Part shown: positions 29,656 through 36,512 of the stretch, one piece after another
How positions within the stretch are numbered: the first letter of the stretch is position 1
Layout: the number at the start of each line of letters is the position of its first letter
DNA from: Bacteroidales bacterium
GTDB taxonomy: Bacteria; Bacteroidota; Bacteroidia; Bacteroidales; WCHB1-69
Direction: 5' to 3'
Assembly (NCBI GenBank): GCA_024686335.1
Contig: JAILCI010000030.1
Coordinates: 1-36,512, forward strand
Length of the DNA: 36,512 bases
Notes under the pieces: generated by a model
Database searches by the model: none
What the model was told of the DNA's origin: nothing
The model's input: the letters and a program-made list of their open reading frames with translations, nothing else
Program-made: the position numbers and the translations under genes

Positions 29656-32267
29656 AATAACTGTAAATCTGCAAGATGCTGGCGCAGCTCCGCCTCGGTT
29701 TTGATGAGGACTTGGCGGGGTTTGCTGCCGCTGCCGGGACCGACGATTTTGAGGTCCTCGAGCTGGTCCATAATACGGCCGGCGCGGTTGTAGCCGAGAC
29801 TCAGTTTGCGTTGGATCGACGATGTGGAACCCTGCTGCGTCTGCACAATCAGCGTGGCGGCGTCGATGAGCATGGGATCCAACTCGTTGGGATTCATCGA
29901 CTCTTCGCCGCGGCTGCTGCCCTCCTCGCCCGGCTCGGGCACATCGGGTAGTTCGTAAGGCTCAAGCAGAGGTCTCTCCTGCGACTGACTCTCGATGAAC
30001 TCCGCAATCTTCTCCACTTCGGGCGTATCGACAAACGCGCATTGCAGACGAACCACGTCGCTGCCCGTGGAAATCAGCATGTCGCCCTTGCCGATAAGTT
30101 GGTTGGCGCCCGTGGCATCCAAAATCGTCTTGGAATCTACGCCCGATTGCACACGGAAGGCGATACGCGCGGGGAAGTTGGCCTTGATGCTGCCAGTGAT
30201 GATGTTCACCGACGGGCGCTGCGTGGCGATGACCAAATGGATGCCGATGGCGCGGGCCAGCTGGGCAAGACGGGCAAGTGGTTGTTCCACCTCGCGGCCA
30301 GCCGTCATGATCAGGTCACCGAACTCATCGATAACAACCACGATGTAGGGCATATAGCGGTGGCCGAAAGCTGGGGAGAGCTCGCGAGCACAGAATTTGG
30401 CATTGTATTCCTTGATGTTGCGCATCTTGGCCTGTTTCAGCAGGTCATAACGGTTGTCCATCTCCACACAGAGGGAGTTGAGCGTGCGCACCACCTTCTT
30501 GGTGTCGGTGATGATGGCGTCACCGTTGTCGGGCAGCTTGGCGAGGTAGTAATTCTCGATGGCGGAATAGAGTGTGAACTCGACCTTCTTGGGATCGACC
30601 AGCACGAATTTCATCTCGCAAGGATGCTTGGTATAGAGCAGCGAGGTGATGATGGCGTTGAGGCCGACGGATTTACCCTGACCGGTGGCGCCGGCGACGA
30701 GCAGGTGCGGCATCTTCGCCAAATCCACCACGAAGGACTCGTTGTTGATGGTCTTGCCGAGTCCGATCGGCAGCGCGTAGTTGTTCTTCTTGAACTTCTC
30801 GGAGGTGATGATCTCGCGCATGGAGACGATGTTGGGGTTCTTGTTCGGCACCTCGATACCGATGGTGCCGCGTCCCGGGATCGGCGCGATGATGCGGATG
30901 CCCAACGCGGCCAAACTCAGTGCGATATCATCTTCCAAGTTCTTGATTTTGCTGATGCGCACGCCCTCTTTCGGCACAATCTCGTACAGCGTCACCGTCG
31001 GGCCGACCACCGCCGAGATGCTCTTGATGGCGATGCCGAAGCTGAGCAGCGTCTTCTCAATACTCATTTTGTTCTCGAGCAGCTCTTTTTTAATGAGTTC
31101 CTCGGTGGAAGCCGTGAAAGGATAATCCTTCAGCAGCTCCACGGGCGGGAACTCGAAATGCGACAACTCTTTCGTGGGGTCGTAGGGTTCGAGATCGCGC
31201 ACCTCCTCAGGAGTGGTGGCGTGATGAGGTTCTTCGTCCGCATCATCGCCATCCAGGTCCTCTTCGTCATCACATTCGCTGTCTTCGTCAGAGATCTGGT
31301 TTTCGCCAGAATCGGTTGTCTGGGTGTTGAGAATCTCGAACGGGATGTCCTCAGAAGGGGTTTCAGGCTCGTCATCGGGGAAAACATCATCCGGGGTGAG
31401 AATGTCCTCGCCGCCAACATGCAGTTCCTCGGGTTCTTTATTGTCCACCAAATCGTAGCGTTTCGGCGCGTACTCCTCGCTGAGCTCGCCGTGGTTGGTG
31501 GTGTACATATCGGGAAGGTCTTCGCGTTGGAAGCGGGGCACGGCAACCGTTTGCATGGCTTTATCGTGCTTTCTCTCAGCACGTTGTTCGCGTTTGCTAA
31601 CAGCCCATTGTTGAATGCCACTGAAGAGACCTGCGAAGGAGACGTCGTAGCAGAAGACGAGGATCAGGAAAAGGAGTGCGATATCGATGAGGATGGTAAA
31701 CGCCCAACCGACGTGCTCTATGAGGAACTGCGCAATGAAGTTGCCGAACTGTCCGCCGAGGAAGGATTTGTCAGTACCGAAGGCGAAGAGGCCGAGGGTG
31801 ATGGAGACCCATGCCATGGTCATGATGGTCGCGAATGTGGTGAGCCCGAGCGGCAGCGGCGATTTGCGGGAGACCAGCCGGATTCCATATAATAATATAA
31901 GGAAAGGGAAGCCGACCGAAGCCACGCCAAAGAAAAACTGGATGAAGAAATAGGAGAGCGCGGCGCCGACTCCCTTGGCAAGATTAGGGGCCTCCTGGGC
32001 GCGGTCGCTCACAATGTAGGAGACGTTCTCGTGAGCGTTGAAGTAAAACGAGAAAATGGAGAGGAAGAGCAGTGCGGCGAACAGGATGAGCAGCACACCG
32101 TAGAAGACAATCATCTTGTCTCCTGCAAGAAATTTCCAAAGGGAGAAGCCGGACGAAGAGCGGGGTTTCTTCGAGGATGACGACGCCTTGCGGGTGGATT
32201 TCTTGGAGGAGCCGCCCTGCGAATCGGCGAACTTCTTCATATTCGAGGTATTGGATTTCTTTGCCAC
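29652..32267 (-). CDS. ftsK: DNA translocase FtsK/SpoIIIE
   Basis: 871 residues, from a GTG start (32265-32267, MAKKSNTSN); an ATG nine codons in is an alternative. FtsK pumps chromosome ends across the division septum and activates XerCD. After a basic N terminus there are four membrane segments (about 50-70, 100-125, 137-160, 180-205), an acidic linker (EDSECDDEEDLDGDDADEE), the alpha/beta motor with Walker A GATGQGKSVG and Walker B IVVVIDEFGDLIM, ATQRPSVNIITG and FRVQSGVDSKTILD, and the C-terminal gamma winged helix (STSSIQRKLSLGYNRAGRI). A 12-unit heptamer repeat occupies the leader. tlyA copy 2 overlaps its 3' end. Confidence 0.96.
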   Translation of the reverse strand: MAKKSNTSNMKKFADSQGGSSKKSTRKASSSSKKPRSSSGFSLWKFLAGDKMIVFYGVLLILFAALLFLSIFSFYFNAHENVSYIVSDRAQEAPNLAKGVGAALSYFFIQFFFGVASVGFPFLILLYGIRLVSRKSPLPLGLTTFATIMTMAWVSITLGLFAFGTDKSFLGGQFGNFIAQFLIEHVGWAFTILIDIALLFLILVFCYDVSFAGLFSGIQQWAVSKREQRAERKHDKAMQTVAVPRFQREDLPDMYTTNHGELSEEYAPKRYDLVDNKEPEELHVGGEDILTPDDVFPDDEPETPSEDIPFEILNTQTTDSGENQISDEDSECDDEEDLDGDDADEEPHHATTPEEVRDLEPYDPTKELSHFEFPPVELLKDYPFTASTEELIKKELLENKMSIEKTLLSFGIAIKSISAVVGPTVTLYEIVPKEGVRISKIKNLEDDIALSLAALGIRIIAPIPGRGTIGIEVPNKNPNIVSMREIITSEKFKKNNYALPIGLGKTINNESFVVDLAKMPHLLVAGATGQGKSVGLNAIITSLLYTKHPCEMKFVLVDPKKVEFTLYSAIENYYLAKLPDNGDAIITDTKKVVRTLNSLCVEMDNRYDLLKQAKMRNIKEYNAKFCARELSPAFGHRYMPYIVVVIDEFGDLIMTAGREVEQPLARLAQLARAIGIHLVIATQRPSVNIITGSIKANFPARIAFRVQSGVDSKTILDATGANQLIGKGDMLISTGSDVVRLQCAFVDTPEVEKIAEFIESQSQERPLLEPYELPDVPEPGEEGSSRGEESMNPNELDPMLIDAATLIVQTQQGSTSSIQRKLSLGYNRAGRIMDQLEDLKIVGPGSGSKPRQVLIKTEAELRQHLADLQLL

Positions 32268-32275
32268 TATCTTTA

Positions 32276-32359
32276 GGTTTAAGGGTTATGGTTTAAGGGT
32301 TAAGGGTTATAGTTTAAGGTTTAAGGGTTATGGTTTAAGGTTAGGGATTATAGATTATT
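32276..32359. repeat. Heptanucleotide tandem repeat, 12 units, consensus GGKTTAW
   Basis: Reading the plus strand in steps of seven from 32276 gives GGTTTAA, GGGTTAT, GGTTTAA, GGGTTAA, GGGTTAT, AGTTTAA, GGTTTAA, GGGTTAT, GGTTTAA, GGTTAGG, GATTATA, GATTATT, an unbroken register over 84 nt with decay at the far end. It lies between the ftsK promoter and the GTG, starting 9 nt from the start codon, so its complement would be transcribed in the leader. Confidence 0.9.
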
Positions 32360-32394
32360 GGAAACGGAGATATCAGTATGGAAATTTCAAGGAA

Positions 32395-32402
32395 CAAAAA
32401 TA
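32395..32402 (-). promoter_or_regulatory. -7 box (TATTTTTG) for ftsK-tlyA
   Basis: A perfect TAnnTTTG match on the minus strand, about 127 nt before the GTG. The heptamer array lies wholly inside the resulting leader. Confidence 0.55.
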
Positions 32403-32528
32403 CAATATTTAAAGGAAACGCCCGTTACTGGCAATGGTTTTATATAAACACCCCAATGTTGGTTTTATATAAACATCTCTATGTTGGAAAAATTCTCGCA
32501 AAGATAAAATAGTAAGCAAATAAGAACG

Positions 32529-32536
32529 TATTTTTG
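32529..32536 (+). promoter_or_regulatory. -7 box (TATTTTTG, then CC) for exbB-exbD-tonB
   Basis: A perfect TAnnTTTG match, 16 nt before the ATG at 32553. The 285-nt gap to ftsK holds this, the divergent ftsK promoter and the heptamer array. Confidence 0.65.
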
Positions 32537-32552
32537 CCTAAAATTTTCGAAT

Positions 32553-33254
32553 ATGAATCTGATGACAGTTTTATTGGCGGCAGTGAACGATTCGATGGCG
32601 GTGGGCACCGCCGTTGAGCCGCATATTGAGGAGACCTCCTACTTCAAATTGGTGTTCGCAGTGAACAGCCTTTGGATCATCATCCCGTTGATCCTGATGT
32701 TGGCCTTTGCCATCTATTTCTTTGTGAAAAAATGGCTGGTGGTAACCCGCGCGTCGCAGGAGGACGGCAACTTCATGAACAACATCCGCGACTTCATCCA
32801 CGACGGCAAGTTGGATTCCGCCGTCGCGCTGTGCCGCAGCACGAACAACCCCACGGCCCGCATGATCGACAAAGGACTCTCCCGCCTCGGCCGTCCGCTG
32901 GACGACATCCGTACGGCTATCGAGAACGAAGGCAACTTAGAGGTGGCCCGATTGGAGAAGGGCGTCTCTGCCTTGGCCACCATCGCCGCAGTCGCCCCGA
33001 TGATGGGCTTCTTGGGAACCGTTGTCGGTATGGTGGGCGCATTCCATAACATGGCCGCTGATCCCAACAACTTCAACATCGGCACTCTGTCGTCCGGCAT
33101 CTACACCGCCATGATCACCACCGTGGGCGGCTTGGTCGTCGGCATCATCGCCTTGGTGCTCCACAACATCTTGATATCCAGAATCTCCAACGTGGTCTAT
33201 ATGTTGGAGGTACGCACCACCGAGTTCATGGATCTGCTTCACGAGAACGCTTAA
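32553..33254 (+). CDS. exbB: MotA/TolQ/ExbB proton channel family protein
   Basis: 233 residues. A first membrane segment (about 37-60, LWIIIPLILMLAFAIYFFV) is followed by a cytoplasmic domain (DGKLDSAVALCRSTNNPTARMIDKGL) and two more membrane segments (about 138-165, 185-210) with the family core SALATIAAVAPMMGFLGTVVGMVGAF and TAMITTVGGLVVGIIALV. It forms the inner membrane proton channel with ExbD that energises TonB. The exbB-exbD-tonB-like order favours an ExbB call over TolQ or MotA. First gene of the operon, 12 nt before exbD. Confidence 0.92.
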   Translation: MNLMTVLLAAVNDSMAVGTAVEPHIEETSYFKLVFAVNSLWIIIPLILMLAFAIYFFVKKWLVVTRASQEDGNFMNNIRDFIHDGKLDSAVALCRSTNNPTARMIDKGLSRLGRPLDDIRTAIENEGNLEVARLEKGVSALATIAAVAPMMGFLGTVVGMVGAFHNMAADPNNFNIGTLSSGIYTAMITTVGGLVVGIIALVLHNILISRISNVVYMLEVRTTEFMDLLHENA

Positions 33255-33266
33255 GCCCCCGCTGCC

Positions 33267-33703
33267 ATGGCTATCAAGATGCAAAACCGCATTGACCCGA
33301 CGTTCAGCGCGACCTCCATGTCCGACCTGGTGTTCCTGCTGCTGATCTTCTTCATGCTCACCTCGACGATGATATCGCCCAACGCGATCAACCTCGTCCT
33401 GCCGAAGAGCACCGCGGAAAAGCAGCTCTCGAACAGGCAGTTGGAGGTCTATATCGACGCGGATCTCAACTACTATGTGAACCCCGAAGGCACCGCCGCG
33501 CAACCCACCCCGTACGAGGAACTGCTTCCCGTACTGATGGGCGCCGTCGAGAAGGATGCCTCCACCCAGAAAAACATCATCCTCCGCGCCGACAAGAGCG
33601 TCCCGATCGAGAACGTCGTCGCGCTGATGGATGTACTCAACGAATTGAACGAGAACTTCCCCGAGGAAGAGCGATATAAAATGGTACTTGCCACAGAAGC
33701 CAA

Positions 33704-33707
<4 letters not shown>
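33267..33707 (+). CDS. exbD: ExbD/TolR family biopolymer transport protein
   Basis: 146 residues. A short cytoplasmic N terminus (MAIKMQNRIDPTFSATSMSD) precedes one membrane segment (about 20-37, LVFLLLIFFMLTSTMI) with the conserved Asp just before it (SMSDLVFLL), the family's proton-carrying position. The periplasmic domain ends with IILRADKSVPIENVVALMDVL and the usual YKMVLATE. It works with ExbB, and its TGA overlaps the ATG of the TonB-like gene (ATGA), so translation is coupled. Confidence 0.93.

Positions 33708-36512
<2,805 letters not shown>

Noticed and set aside
30042-31892. A 616-codon open frame on the plus strand
   Set aside because: Antisense to ftsK, with no recognisable domain; a codon-bias shadow.
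32276-32359. CRISPR array or telomere-like sequence
   Set aside because: The units are 7 nt with no spacers and no cas genes nearby; the TTAGGG-like look comes from the unit sequence, and the position is internal to the chromosome.

Overview
The window looks like a chromosomal segment of an anaerobic member of the Bacteroidota, probably an uncultured Bacteroidales. The signs are: promoter -7 boxes of the form TAnnTTTG (often followed by GCCGC) before many genes; almost no Shine-Dalgarno sequences; FISUMP-domain and type IX secretion-like proteins; a DUF4293 protein beginning MIQRIQSL; and a Tgt of the zinc-ligand-free type. No phage, transposase, plasmid, CRISPR or defence genes were seen, so most of the window is ordinary chromosome.

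Layout. 1-3.6 kb: the 3' part of a modular FISUMP/fibronectin-like surface protein gene with a broken last module, converging with overlapping stops on a membrane Ser/Thr kinase gene, then tRNA-His. 3.7-5.4 kb: a Mpv17/PMP22-like membrane protein and a lipoprotein nitroreductase. 5.4-10.5 kb (minus): a GT2 glycosyltransferase and ECF sigma factor pair, then acyl-CoA synthetase and cysS. 10.5-11.8 kb: tgt, transcribed divergently from the GT2 gene. 11.9-16.6 kb (minus): M49-like peptidase and recF, then an endonuclease/phosphatase-fold protein and a polyprenol-phosphate-mannose-synthase-like GT2. 16.7-18.1 kb: an intact FISUMP protein with an internal T9SS-like domain. 18.2-21.6 kb (minus, tight operon): lolD-like ABC ATPase, LEA-like lipoprotein, DUF4293, tlyA, DUF2461. 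21.7-28.7 kb (minus): etfB-etfA, an ECF sigma / anti-sigma-OMP / lipoprotein operon, an acyl-CoA dehydrogenase, and an orphan CoA-transferase B subunit. 28.8-32.3 kb (minus): ftsK and a second tlyA. 32.5-36.5 kb (plus): exbB-exbD-tonB-like, then ligA, whose stop codon is the last base of the window.

Functional links. EtfAB, the short-chain acyl-CoA dehydrogenase, the CoA-transferase subunit and possibly the acyl-CoA synthetase fit crotonyl/butyryl-CoA or amino-acid fermentation metabolism. ExbBD/TonB, LolD, the lipoproteins and the FISUMP proteins are cell-envelope functions. ftsK, recF, ligA, tgt, tlyA, cysS and tRNA-His are housekeeping genes.

Most unusual points: (1) an ECF-sigma operon whose second gene encodes an anti-sigma-like membrane protein fused in frame to a beta-barrel-like domain that carries its own internal signal peptide; (2) two tlyA paralogues 10 kb apart; (3) three unrelated intergenic short-tandem-repeat tracts of 7-8 bp periodicity, one a 12-unit array in the ftsK leader; (4) a FISUMP gene with an eroded last module; (5) an EtfB with a GSPT motif resembling those of clostridial Bcd partners, next to a CoA-transferase B gene lacking its A partner. 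None amounts to a clearly new system; the sigma/anti-sigma-OMP locus is the best candidate for follow-up.
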